The notes under the pieces were generated by a model. It had not been told where the DNA came from. It did not search any database and worked only from the letters and a program-made list of their open reading frames with translations. This document shows positions 1 through 9,967 of a stretch of DNA of 31,919 nucleotides, in pieces; the first letter of the stretch is position 1; each line of letters begins with the position of its first letter. Source of the stretch: Alectoria sarmentosa (Eukaryota > Ascomycota > Lecanoromycetes > Lecanorales > Parmeliaceae); contig WOGZ01000355.1 of the NCBI GenBank assembly GCA_009733775.1, positions 1-31,919 on the forward strand, given 5' to 3'. Made by a program: the position numbers and the translations under genes.

Positions 1-1
1 C

Positions 2-892
2 TTGCTCGTGTACCCCCCCCCCCCCTTCCTCCCCTTCTCTTCCCAAACCCCCAGTATCCACCTACCACACCACACTGACCCCCCTCCCCACTTCCCCAGC
101 TACATCCACGGCGGCGCCTTCCGCGACCCTCTCATCTCCTCCCTAACGCTCATCCCCTCCCTACGCCCCCTCTTCCAGAACCCCCACATCGCCGGCGTCG
201 CAAGCGTCAACTACCGCCTCTCGCCCTATCCGAGCCATCCCACCGATCCCAGCTGTGCGGAAGATGGGGCCAGGAATGCGAAATGGCCCGATGCGATTGA
301 GGATGTGAGGGATGCGGTGAGGTGGTTGAAGAGGGAGGGAGGGATGGGGGAGGAGGGGTGGATTGTTTGTGGGCATAGTGTTGGGGGGACTATGGCTGTG
401 ATGGTTGGGATGGATGGGGAGAGGGAGGGGAAGGGGGAGAGGAAGGAGTGGGAGAGGGGGATTCGGGGGAGAGAAGGGGGGATGGATGGTCTGAAGGCTG
501 TTGTATCGTTAGAAGGTATTTACGATTTCACCGCCTGTCGGGATGCACATCCGCAGTTACGAGATATGTATAACGCTTTCATCACGGAGGCCTTCGGAAG
601 CGAAGAGGAAAGGAGATGGGAAAGGGGGAACGTGTTGAGGTGTAAGAGGAGGTTTAGAGATGGGGTGGAGGCTGTAATTGTGGGACATAGCAGGGATGAT
701 GAGATGGTGGAGTGGGAGCAGGGGCAGAGGTTGATCGGAGTGCTTGAGAGTGAGAGTGAGAGAAGAGAGGAGGTGGTGAGGTTGATGGAGGTTGAGGGGA
801 CGCATTCGCACGTCATCAGGGACGGGGTGGCTGTGGGGACGTGTGCTGGTGTTGCGATTGGGGTGTTGGCCGACAAGGCGAGGGCGAAGTAG
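2..892 (+). CDS. BNA7: Kynurenine formamidase (arylformamidase), 5' end missing
   Basis: Alpha/beta-hydrolase that would hydrolyse N-formyl-L-kynurenine to L-kynurenine and formate in tryptophan breakdown and de novo NAD synthesis, in the cytosol. The oxyanion-hole segment HGGAFRDP, the nucleophile elbow GHSVGG (Ser at codon 126 of the visible frame, base 377), an EGIYDF strand, HSRDDEMV (catalytic Asp candidate near codon 233) and GTHSHVI (catalytic His candidate near codon 268) occur in the order expected for fungal BNA7 proteins. The start lies upstream of the window: the frame is already open at base 2 and only about 35 residues precede HGGAF. An extra low-complexity Gly/Glu/Arg stretch follows the elbow and is encoded by a purine tract. 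The stop is 30 bp from the stop of the opposing LYR gene. Other esterases share the fold, but HGGAFRDP with EGIYDF favours BNA7. Confidence 0.85.
   Translation: MLVYPPPPFLPFSSQTPSIHLPHHTDPPPHFPSYIHGGAFRDPLISSLTLIPSLRPLFQNPHIAGVASVNYRLSPYPSHPTDPSCAEDGARNAKWPDAIEDVRDAVRWLKREGGMGEEGWIVCGHSVGGTMAVMVGMDGEREGKGERKEWERGIRGREGGMDGLKAVVSLEGIYDFTACRDAHPQLRDMYNAFITEAFGSEEERRWERGNVLRCKRRFRDGVEAVIVGHSRDDEMVEWEQGQRLIGVLESESERREEVVRLMEVEGTHSHVIRDGVAVGTCAGVAIGVLADKARAK
333..350 (+). other. G-quadruplex-type G-run motif inside a long purine tract
   Basis: Four runs of at least three G separated by one or two bases (333-335, 337-339, 341-343, 346-350) satisfy the simple G-quadruplex pattern. They lie in a purine-rich stretch on the plus strand from about 300 to 500, with a second G-rich cluster at about 416-440. 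The preceding 250 bp are pyrimidine-rich on the same strand and include a run of 13 C at 13-25. The motif is inside the coding region of the kynurenine formamidase. Confidence 0.5.
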
Positions 893-922
893 GTGGGCTG
901 ATGGGATTAATATTGGTCCCTG

Positions 923-2481
923 TTAAGACTTCTTGGGTTTCTCTTCAAATAACGACGGACGTAGTACGCCCAAATTGTGAGTTCCTGTCTTTTCCACTCG
1001 CCACGGTGTATCCGATGCCAGATCACTGGATTTTTGTAGCTCTTCCAGTATCGGTGAGAGTTCGGGCTGTCGTTGTATGGTTCCGTAGTCCATTCGTCTT
1101 GCTACGGGCAGTGGGGCCTCATGGATATCCAAGTCTTCCTGTTTCCCCGAGCCCAGTCGCTTATTTGTAGAGTCCTCGGCTCTATTGTTGAGTTTCTGCT
1201 CCCAGAAGGCAATGTTCTCTTGCTTCCGCTTCAACTTTTCGGCCTTCCTTTCGGATTCTTCCTCTTTTCTTCTGGCCCTTGCCTCCTTGATTCTGGCCAT
1301 CTCCTCATCTGTCTTGGGCTTGAGACTAGCTTCGTATAGTTGTTTCAACTCGTCCGATGTTTTATACTTGTCTCCTCTTTTGCGCCATTGCGATTCCGTG
1401 TTCGGCTTTCGAGCCTCTTCCTGGACTGGGATCGAATTTTTCTGTGTCTCGGCCGGTGAATCTCGTGTGACAGTCTCCTCGGTTTGCGGGTACAGTTTCT
1501 CTTGGATCTCTGCCTCTGTCCATCCTCTCCTAGCTAGCCGTCTCGTCTTTGTCGCTTTATGCTTTTCATCCCTTTTCCTCAACTTCTCCTCTTCTGCCAA
1601 GGCCTTCTCTTGCTCGACGATAGCGTACATCTCGGCAGCAGTATCTGCTCGCTTTTGTATAGCTTCAACCTGTAATTTGTGATTTCTGTCATTGGCTCGC
1701 TTGACTTCACGGTCCCAAGGTTGCCCCTCTGTGTCCATGTCATCCATTCCAAAGCGCTTATAGATAATTTGATCCCAGTCGTCTTCATCTTCAGCGATCG
1801 AGATCTCATTGGTCAGCCTGTCCGCTCTCGCAATTCGGAGTTCGCGCGTTTTAACGGTATCTCGTATGATGCGGCTTAGGAAGGGAGGTTGGGGCTTCTT
1901 TAGCCGGAGGAAGGGGACCCTGTTGGCGTTGATGAGGACTGGGACGTGGCGGCGGCCGGATAAGTTTTGGAATGGACGGGCAAGGACAGGTGTCGCGCCA
2001 GGATAGGGTATGGCATCTCTTTTCGGGGGCTTCTGCGACGAAGCAGTCTTGGTTCGAGGCGATGAGTTCGGGTCTCCGAGCCGCGCGCTCGTTCTTGGTG
2101 GAGACACGAGCTCGAAAATCCGATTGAGTACCTTTTGCTTTCTCACGCCATCGTGAAGTCCCTCAAGCGTCTATGATCGCGTTAGAGAATCAAGGACCAA
2201 GCTCCGTCATTCTCGAGGCTCACCTCATAGCCCAATCGAAGGGCTGTGGAGATTTGTGGAGGACTCTGTAGCTTAGAATTCCGCTTGAAGATTGCCCGTA
2301 TTGGCTTGCCAAAGAGGTGCTGCTGGCGTTCAGTCAATTGTAGTTCGTGCTTCTGGCGGAGTAAGGCGCGGTAAAGCGCAAAGCCTGGGCAGTATTAGGG
2401 AACAGCACACAATCGACTTTAATATTACGTACATGCCGCGCGATGCACTCCTGATTTTCTGAGAATCAGGAACCTCGGCAT
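923..2481 (-). CDS. LYR-motif protein, Cup1-like N-terminal type (3 exons)
   Basis: Minus-strand gene with exons 2481-2433, 2384-2224 and 2170-923, giving 485 aa. Introns are 2385-2432 (48 bp, GTACGT donor, CTAAT branch) and 2171-2223 (53 bp, GTGAGC donor, CTAAC branch), and all junctions keep the frame. The first two exons supply the complex-1 LYR domain: residues 17-30 read CFALYRALLRQKHE, with L-Y-R at 20-22, followed by a basic helix and ALRLGYE. LYR proteins usually bind acyl carrier protein and serve mitochondrial Fe-S or respiratory assembly. The rest is highly charged, with Glu/Lys/Arg helices and two likely coiled coils in the second half. The Cup1-like assignment comes from the N-terminal LYR domain followed by a long charged tail; the function is not established. 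The start is the ATG at 2479-2481; the long third exon alone would lose the diagnostic domain. Confidence 0.85.
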
Positions 2482-2557
2482 TCAACGTGCATCGCTATGG
2501 AATATTACGGAGTGGAAAAATTGGCAAGAAAGTCGAGACTAGCTCTAATCTAAGTCG

Positions 2558-2569
2558 TCACGTGCCAAT
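2558..2569. promoter_or_regulatory. TCACGTG palindrome core plus CCAAT, upstream of the LYR gene
   Basis: CACGTG at 2559-2564 lies about 78 bp upstream of the LYR gene ATG (2481, minus strand) and is followed by CCAAT at 2565-2569. CACGTG preceded by T is the bHLH (Cbf1-type) site, and CCAAT is the HAP-complex site; both are common at fungal genes for mitochondrial proteins. The sites are seen directly; their use is inferred. The 270 bp between this gene and the MMS2 stop hold nothing else I recognise. Confidence 0.35.
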
Positions 2570-2751
2570 GCAGCCTGTCAGCACCAACAGGGTCAAAAAT
2601 AAGATGTCTTCATTTGCTACGTCTATTTATCTCGAGAAGAACCGTTTGGAAAGTGTTTTCATACGCCAGCCATGCAGTTGTGGGACCGGCACCGCTCGCT
2701 TGTCATAAATTCGTGACCTGTTTCCCTCTTTGCATCACTCCTCCTTTTGAA

Positions 2752-3393
2752 TCAGAATGTAGAGCCTTCGGCAGGCTGAGGTAGCTTCTTATGCTGAGGT
2801 AATGCCATGAATCTAGAGGTATACGGTCAGCCATTTTGCCATGAAGCCGTCAGAGTGGGCCATCTCACCTCCTCAACTCGATCAAGATGGTCTCCATCGT
2901 GTTCTCCCTCTTCCACTGGTACAGACATGGTAATCGTTGCGGGTCCACCTGGAATCTATCAACGATAGTTTGTGTTATCCAGGATCTAACATACCCTTCC
3001 AGTCTTCTGATCAACGCACGGTAGATTGATCTTGGAGACAAATTGGACAGTTGGTGGGGTATCTGGATAGGTTTCCCCGCAGTGAATGTTCAGGCTGTAG
3101 ATACGATTCTCGTGAGCACTCTAGTATATCGTGCGAGATCAGCCTTCGTGTCCCACAGTAGTCGCCCACATGCCCAACGTACGTGAGGGGGTCCAAGTAT
3201 CGTGCCATTCCAATTCGACATCAACAGGTCATCTCCGTCCGATAACCCGTAGGAACAAGCCTCTATACAGCGTGGTAAGCCTCTTTCTAAGACAATCCAC
3301 GTCTATAATTCAAGATGTACCTGCGCCAAGTCCCTTCTCACCCTTCTCCAACTCTTCCAAGAGACGAAAGTTCCTGGGCACCTTCGCTCCCAT
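2752..3393 (-). CDS. MMS2: Mms2 ubiquitin-conjugating enzyme variant (5 exons)
   Basis: Catalytically inactive E2 variant that pairs with Ubc13 to build Lys63-linked ubiquitin chains, notably on PCNA in error-free DNA damage tolerance. Exons on the minus strand: 3393-3321, 3262-3183, 3120-2995, 2948-2869, 2812-2752 (73+80+126+80+61 bp = 139 aa plus stop). All four introns (58, 62, 46, 56 bp) are GT-AG and keep the frame. Family signatures appear in order: KVPRNFRLLEELEKGEKG at the N-terminus, SNWNGTILGPPHS, HENRIYSLNIHCGETYPDTPP, KINLPC, RLPCLYQW, METILIELRR, and KKLPQPAEGSTF at the C-terminus. No HPN-Cys active site of true E2 enzymes is present, as expected for a UEV. Length matches fungal Mms2. 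It diverges from MON2 across a 374-bp shared promoter. Confidence 0.96.
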
Positions 3394-3767
3394 GTTTGCT
3401 GGAGCTGCTTATGATCGCTTCACAGGGTGGGGCAGATGACGTTTATTGCTGCTTCATACGAGCGCCGACGAAAAACAAAATTGATTCTACAGTTGTGAGA
3501 ATCAATGGTAAACGAATCGATCACGTTTTACGAATCGGAGTGCACCTGCCGATAGCCCACTTTAGATTACGGTACGTGCACATGTCTAGCGGTAATATTC
3601 GGATCCAGGCAATCAAGTCCCAGTCATTCGCGTCTCCTTCGTTATTGAATGCGCTTCAATTCCTTCTTCTTCCTACCTGCAAGTATTTTCCTGTCACATA
3701 TATAATATGGCTTCTAACAGGCATAATCTGTAGCTGTTTACTGCTTTTCAATGGATGGGGATAGAAC
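3394..3767. promoter_or_regulatory. Divergent promoter MMS2/MON2 with a 9-bp inverted repeat
   Basis: The 374 bp between the two start codons carry a perfect inverted repeat, ATTGATTCT (3480-3488) and AGAATCAAT (3498-3506), separated by 9 bp. It could bind a dimeric regulator or fold as a hairpin. No clear TATA box was found, and the open frames over this stretch lack family features. Confidence 0.4.
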
Positions 3768-6700
3768 ATGACAGCACAGCTACTCACCTCCGAACTGTCA
3801 ACCCTAATACAGGAGTCCAAGAGGAAGAACCCAGACTTGAGGGCGGCAAGTTTACGTTCTCGCCAATCACGGCTCCTATGTTGCTAATATGCCGTACAGG
3901 CTGCTGAAAAGTCGCTGAACGACCTCAAGGCTCTACCTCGAACGTCTGAAGCTCAAATAGCTGCAGGTCTGTCTAGATACTGGAGCTGCTGAGAAAAAAC
4001 TGACTTTGAAAGAGATTTGAAATGTCGGCCGGCATTTGTGAAGCCGTTCTTGCTCGCCTGCAACACTCGCAACCCCAAGTTTGCAGGTACTGCCGCTGTT
4101 TGCCTACAGCGGATTGTCGTTGCCAATGCACTGCCCAAGGAAACCTTGGCTGAGGTCCTAGGGGCTTTTCGAGAATGCTCGACTCTAGGTAAGATTCACG
4201 GCTCTAATTCGACCCCGTCAATCATTGACCCTCTACAGCTCTCGATATTCAGCTCAAGGTACTGCAGGCGCTCCCATCCTTGCTGCAGAACTATGCAAGC
4301 AGCTTGGGCGGGCAGCTTCTGGTGGCAGCTTTCCAAGTATGCTTTCTTTTGTACAGTAGCAGGACTGCTGTTGTGTCAAACACCGCAGCGGCTGCTATAC
4401 AACAGCTTGTGAGCTCTACGTTGGAGAAAGCTGCGATAGAGGATGGTATGTCTTGGTTTGACGCCCGTGTGATAGACACGCTCATGTGATACAGATGGAC
4501 AGCTTGAGCATGAAACCTCTGTTAATATTCCGATCGGAGATGGCACGGCGTCAATATACGGCACGGCACTAGATGCGTATCGTGTACGTTTCTATAGCCT
4601 GCCTTGAGAACTCGCTTCTAAAGTTACTTCCAGCTCCTGGACGACATTTGTCTATTGACTGATGGACAAAAGCCAAAGTTTCTCCCTTCGGTAAATCTGG
4701 TTCAAAATTACGGCCTTGAACTGCTGGAGTCTATACTTGCAAATCATGCGGATACTGTGGTGGCTCATCCAGAGCAGATCCACGTCTTGCGTCTCCGGTT
4801 GATGCCACTGATCGTCAAAATCTTGTCAGAAAAATCGGGCTTTTCGAGCACAGTCCGCGCGATGAGACTACTCCGATTGGTTGTTAGTCGGATGCTGTTT
4901 GCACTTGCATCTGAATGCGAGATGGTACTGAGTCTACTCAACCATATGCTTGACCCGGACGCTGCCGCTCTTTGGAAGCGAGCTCTTTGCCTCGAAGTCT
5001 TTCGTGGAATTCATTCTGACTCTACCCTGGTCAGGAACATATATGCTCACTTTGACGAAGCAGAGGAACAAAGGAACATCATTCGTGACCATTTGGGATG
5101 CCTGGTACGACTGGCCTCGGAGAAACCTGCGATCATTGGACTTGGGCAACAATCGTCAGTCCCTGCCTTGACTTCGCAAGATGACACTTCAGACGAGCAA
5201 GCCGCTATCCAGGCTGGCGGGCTGATAGGTATTGGCGCTGTTCCCATGGAAAACAATATCAACAGGTCTGGTATAAGTTCTCAATGGAGTGTTATAAGGA
5301 TACCTTGCATTGATCAACTCGATAAGTCAGAACCCCCAACACTACCTGCAACCTACATTTACAGTCTCGCCTTGACGTGTATCACCACTTTTTGCGAGGG
5401 TCTCGCACGATTTCTGCTGCCATTCACCGTGCCCACAGAGAACAAGGCGAAACGAAAGCAGCATACTTGGAAGGACGTTGCAGCAGAAAGCCCGGCAGAA
5501 AGGAAGGCCGAAAGGACCCAGTCTTTTGGAAGCCGCAGAATGCCTGTCAATCCACTTTCACTAAAGGATCATATTCTGTACACTCAGGTCTCAATTTCCG
5601 GTCACATGGTAGAGCACTGCTGGCCAGCGCTACTTGCGGCCTCCTCTACTTATCTTAACGCGACTTTGGACTCCGATAACTATCACGCTCTAATCCGATC
5701 TTTCCAAAAATTCACTCAAATTGCCGGCCTTCTCGGTCTTTCAACCCCTAGAGATGCATTTCTGACAACCCTTGGCAAAAGCGCTGTGCCATTGATGAAT
5801 ACCACCGTGGCATCTCCGCAGACCAATGGACAAGAGTTTGTATCTCTAGCAAGAGAATTCACCGACAGTGATCGCGAATCAAACCCGGCGTCAAATAGTA
5901 AACCTCGCCACTCTCGGAAGTCTGTGGACATGCCATTGCCTACGTTGAATACCCGACATCTTCTCTGCTTGAGAGCTCTCCTGAATTTGGGCATTGCTTT
6001 GGGGCCTGTTTTGCAGCAATCCTGGACGATTATCCTCGAGACCCTCCAGCAGGCAGACCTGATGATTTCTCTTGCTGCGCCAGGTCGCCGAAAACAAAGC
6101 AAAAGATCAACTGGTGGACTGGAAAAGGATTCTGCCTCCGAGATTGGAGACGGGGCTGATGAGTTGAGACTAGAGATTACGGCCGCTGAGACTGCTACAT
6201 CCAGACTGTTTGAGAGCACGGCTGACCTACCGAATGAAGCTTTCGTGGATTTTCTGAAATGTACATGCTCTCTACTTCCGGTTGGTGATGGTACAGTTGA
6301 GGGAATACCGATCGATGGGTTGCTCAACGCAAAACCTGCAGCACGGAAGCACCAGAAAGTACGCAGCGTATCCGGCGTTGCCATGGATGCCAATGCGACA
6401 GAACACAGCAGTGGGTTTGTGCTGGACAAGATCGACGAAGCTATCCAGAATAATGTCATGCGACTGCTTCAGCTAGAGACGACGGAAACGGGTTGGGACT
6501 TCCTTTTAGAAAAGCTTTCCGACGTTTCGAGGAGTGGTCCCTTACCATCGGACGTCCGCATCAAAGCTGCAAATGTCTTGAATGACTTAGTCGTGGCCGT
6601 GGCAGTCTCAGAAGAGGAGTTGTCTTCAAAAGAGCGTGACACTATCAGAGGCAGAAGCCTGGAAGCCTTGGCGAACGAAGTCTCGTATTTGAGCGTTTCT

Positions 6701-9144
6701 GGAGAACAGAGTACCAAAAGCTTGCAAAGCTGCGAAATTGAGATACACCGACTCTCATTGGAAGCCTTGCGGATCATCCTCGAGCACTGCGGTGATTCAC
6801 TCGAGAGCGGATGGACTAGCGTTCTCATAATAATCAACAGCATCTTCGCTACACTAATAAGCGATCACAGGATCGATGCAACCTCGCCTCGTCCTCGATC
6901 GCCAAAACTCATTTCACCTGCGTTTGGATCGTTACAGCTCATTTGTTCCGACTTCTTAAATTCCGTCCCGCCTTCGCATATTTTGTCACTATTAGACACC
7001 CTCCATTGCTTTAGCGCCCAAGATCAGGACTTGAACACCTCTCTTACTGTAAGTACTTCAGAAGCTAGACAATTTAGCCTATGACTGACCACAGCAATAG
7101 ACAGCCACGTTCTTTCGTAATGTTTCGGATTTTTTACAGCGCGATGGCGGAGAGATTGATTTCGACTTCTTAAACACTCATCATCCGACAGAAGCCGACT
7201 TGAAGCACTGGGCAAAAGCTCGAAATGACGAGAAATCGTCCCAAGCTTTGTGGCTATACCTGTTACTACGGTTAACGCTGCTTTCAACGGACAGCAGGCT
7301 CGAAGTGCGCCACAGTAAGTTTATCAAAGATGATGCCTCACGTTGTCAAGTAATAACACAGAAACGTAGGTGCCCTGCATACACTATTCAGAATCTTCGA
7401 TGCGTGTAGTGATCAATTGCCAGCGGCGGCAGTACAGATCTGTTTCAATATCATCCTAGTAAAGTTGCTTGAATCAAATGAGCTGCGACGTCTATCGTTG
7501 AAGACATCTTTGACGTCCGATCCTAGCGAAGACTTGACAGACAGCTGGAACGAGACAGCAATTGTTGAGATCGAAGGTCTATCGGGCCTGTTTACCCAGT
7601 GGCTAGATACCTACAAGGGCAACGAATCACTCGCCCCGATGTTCGAAGAATTCTTCGGGCAACTGATCGGCTGCCTGAGACGGCAGTCACTGACTGTCAG
7701 CAACGCTGTCTTTAACGGATCGAGCAAGATTCTCGCTGAGATTGAGCGCCTCGGAAGCCTAGGTAAGGCCCTATTGGTCAAAGCCTGGCATTTGTGGAAG
7801 GACGGCAATCCCGCTTCTCATGTCGATGACTCCAAAAGAAAGAACGGCAACCAGGATGCCTTGATGGCCTATATGCTTTGCTTGGAGCAGCTCTTGCGCC
7901 TGAGAGCGCAGGACCTTCAGCTTGACGAGGCGCACTTAATCATGTCGCAGCTTCGAGCCTGCATCGTTGGGTCGAATGCTGCCACCTATAGTACAGATGT
8001 CGATCGTATGACACCTCTGCAGGGACAGGCATTGAGCACTCTTAAATCGATACCCACCAACAGCCCGGAACTGGTGCCAGAGCTAGTTGGATCTATTGAT
8101 GGCTTCGTGACTCTAGCTTACGAGCAGAAATGCCAATCCTCAGGAAAAGCCCATACGTATATTGCTCTATCGAAAGCTGCAATGGATCTACTTGAATCTT
8201 GCATTGCAAATCACATCAGGCGCCCTGACATTGATGCCACAAATATAGTTACTAGGGCCTGTTGTGCCCTCGCTATTCCGTTACACCTCAAATACAAGTG
8301 GAAGACTGAAGGAAAAGGACCATCGCCCTGGCGAAAGGCTGCGTCAACGGCACTCGCAATACTGGAAGCGTCCATGCCTACCATCGAGGCCTCTCAAGAT
8401 GGCAGAGAATCTAGCTCACCGTTTTGGGAAGTGGTCGTTAGAATTAGTGATGGTATCCTAGCGGCTGATTGTGACGCTTGCGCCCGGTGGCAAGAGATCC
8501 CTAAAGATCAAGTCTTTGACGTCGATGCTTTCACAAGGTTACAGAAGCTCGTCCTACCTGCTCTTGGGTCGTCATCGATACCCGATCCCATACGACGAAA
8601 GTACGCGGAGTCCATCTTCACGAATTCGATGATACATGAGCCCCATCCAGATGACCTCGCTAGACCAGATCAGGAGCTTCTTGAGGGCCTACGAAGCACA
8701 CACATTGGCCGAGTCCAAGATCTTCCCCCGTCGCCTCGATCTAGGCTCAGCTACATGCTTCTCGATGCGCTCTTCGATCTCGTCGCCGTCCACGATGGCT
8801 CACCTAAGCGAGTACGATTGGCACAAGCAGCTGCTCCTTATTTGATATTGCGTGCAGGCCTTACACTGAAAGCTTATGACATGGATCATCCGCTGCGAGG
8901 GCGTATGCCGCAGCCGTGGTCACAGAAGAAGGAGATGTTATATGTTCTGCGCAAGCTGATTGATTTAAATTCGGAACCAAAAGCCATACCTGCTGCGCCT
9001 GGTGTCACTTCAGAGCATAAAAAGCATTTGCATAGACTGTATCAATTGGTGATGAAGGCATTGAAAGCTGCTTGGAGGGACGAGGAAATGGCAAACGCGT
9101 TGAGGGAGGTGTTAGACGCTGTGGGGGATGACTTTGGGCTTTGA
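3768..9144 (+). CDS. MON2: Mon2 endosome/trans-Golgi trafficking protein (8 exons)
   Basis: Large HEAT-repeat scaffold related to the Sec7 Arf-GEFs BIG/GBF but without the Sec7 catalytic domain. In yeast it works with Dop1 and Neo1 in endosome-to-Golgi recycling. Exons: 3768-3845, 3900-3966, 4015-4188, 4239-4445, 4495-4583, 4634-7048, 7101-7314, 7370-9144; sum 5,019 bp = 1,672 aa plus stop, the usual fungal length. Every junction is in frame; introns are 48-56 bp. Intron 1 has a GC donor (GCAAGT). The DCB region (about aa 1-200) shows RNPKFAGTAAVCLQRIVVA and LKVLQALPSLLQNYA. FALASECEMVLSLLNHMLD and WKRALCLEVFRG follow in the HUS-like region, and DLNTSLTTATFFRNVSDFLQ across intron 6 is a Mon2 landmark. 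The C-terminal third is the Mon2_C helical region. The start ATG gives MTAQLLTSELSTLIQESKRK, like other Mon2 N-termini. Confidence 0.95.
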
Positions 9145-9301
9145 GTAGACTTGATTGTATTTGAGCGACGATGAGTAATGAGAAGCACGTTTGATTTGCA
9201 TATTCTTGACACTTCGTTACAGCGTGATCATCATCGCCATGCGAGAAGTGAAAGTAGCACCTTGACGCCAACGACGCTCCTATTCTCGTCCTTTGAGACA
9301 A

Positions 9302-9665
9302 TCACTTAAAATCAACATGTCTAACCGTCCCATCTTCTGCCAAATGCACATTCAATCTGTCCCAACTAATCAGCCCTGTCGCTCCCACCTGAGATGCTGA
9401 GATGGCAAGTTACCTATCCGGCTTGAAATCCTGCGTAACCATACTGCCATGCTCAATGACTCTATGCTCCTTGGGCAGATCCTGCTTTGCGAAACTCTTC
9501 ATCCTCGTTAGCTCACGCTGCCACTGTTGAGTTTTTAGAACCACTTACCGTATTGTCAGAAGCGCTGTCAGTGAGCTTCTTGCCAACAAGCTTGTTCATC
9601 CAGTCATCTTGCTGGTTGCTGTTGGAGCCGCCTGAGCTCATGAGGCCGGGGACGACGAGGGGCAT
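9302..9665 (-). CDS. I78-family peptidase inhibitor-like small protein (3 exons)
   Basis: Minus-strand exons 9665-9549, 9496-9414 and 9356-9302 (117+83+55 bp) give 84 aa. Introns are 9497-9548 (GTAAGT, branch CTAAC) and 9357-9413 (GTAACT). The protein starts MPLVVPGLMSS, then DDWMNKLVGKKL, LPKEHRVIEHGSMVTQDFKP and DRLNVHLAEDGTVRHV, the pattern of the compact fungal I78 (serine-protease inhibitor) fold, where D-x-x-P-x-R-L-N-V precedes the last hairpin. There is no signal peptide and no cysteine, so it is probably intracellular; whether it inhibits an endogenous protease is unknown. The gene is convergent with MON2 (157 bp between stops) and divergent from the next gene. The middle exon is only 83 bp, so the gene is easily missed by ORF finding. 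Confidence 0.87.
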
Positions 9666-9967
9666 GGTGGCTGAGGGGTACGTGTGCTAAAACTTGAGGG
9701 ATGCTTTTCTATTTTGATTTCGAGGGAAATGAAGGTGCTGTACTATACGTGGGTTCGTAACTGGAGTTGTTGTTTACGAAGGCTGCCTTGAGGCTGCGTC
9801 ACAAGCCACACCTGGAAGAGCTGCGCCCCCGCCATATGACGTTGCCACACGCAGGGTCCGAGGGGTCGATTCTTCTACTTATTTATCTCCGGTCCGCTCA
9901 CCTCTTTAAAAAACATCGCCATTCCACATCCACACTCACATCTACCACAAGCCATTGACAGCCCAGA
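9666..9967. promoter_or_regulatory. Divergent promoter between the I78 gene and the Pro/Gln-rich gene
   Basis: This 302-bp spacer separates two ATGs pointing apart. On the plus strand it contains an AGGGG stress-element-like pentamer at 9861-9865, an A/T-rich TATA-like TTATTTATC near 9880, and a pyrimidine/CA-rich leader just before the ATG at 9968. These are sequence matches only; none is proven functional. Confidence 0.3.

Noticed and set aside
2487..2708. Short plus-strand frame upstream of the LYR gene
   Set aside because: It lies in the promoter of the minus-strand LYR gene, has no recognisable domain, and overlaps the CACGTG/CCAAT sites.
3131..3764. Plus-strand frames opposite MMS2 and its promoter
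   Set aside because: They are antisense to MMS2 exons and introns whose five-exon model is exact, and show no family features.
5716..6459. 247-codon minus-strand frame inside MON2
   Set aside because: It is a shadow of the MON2 coding frame; Ser/Arg-rich with no domain.
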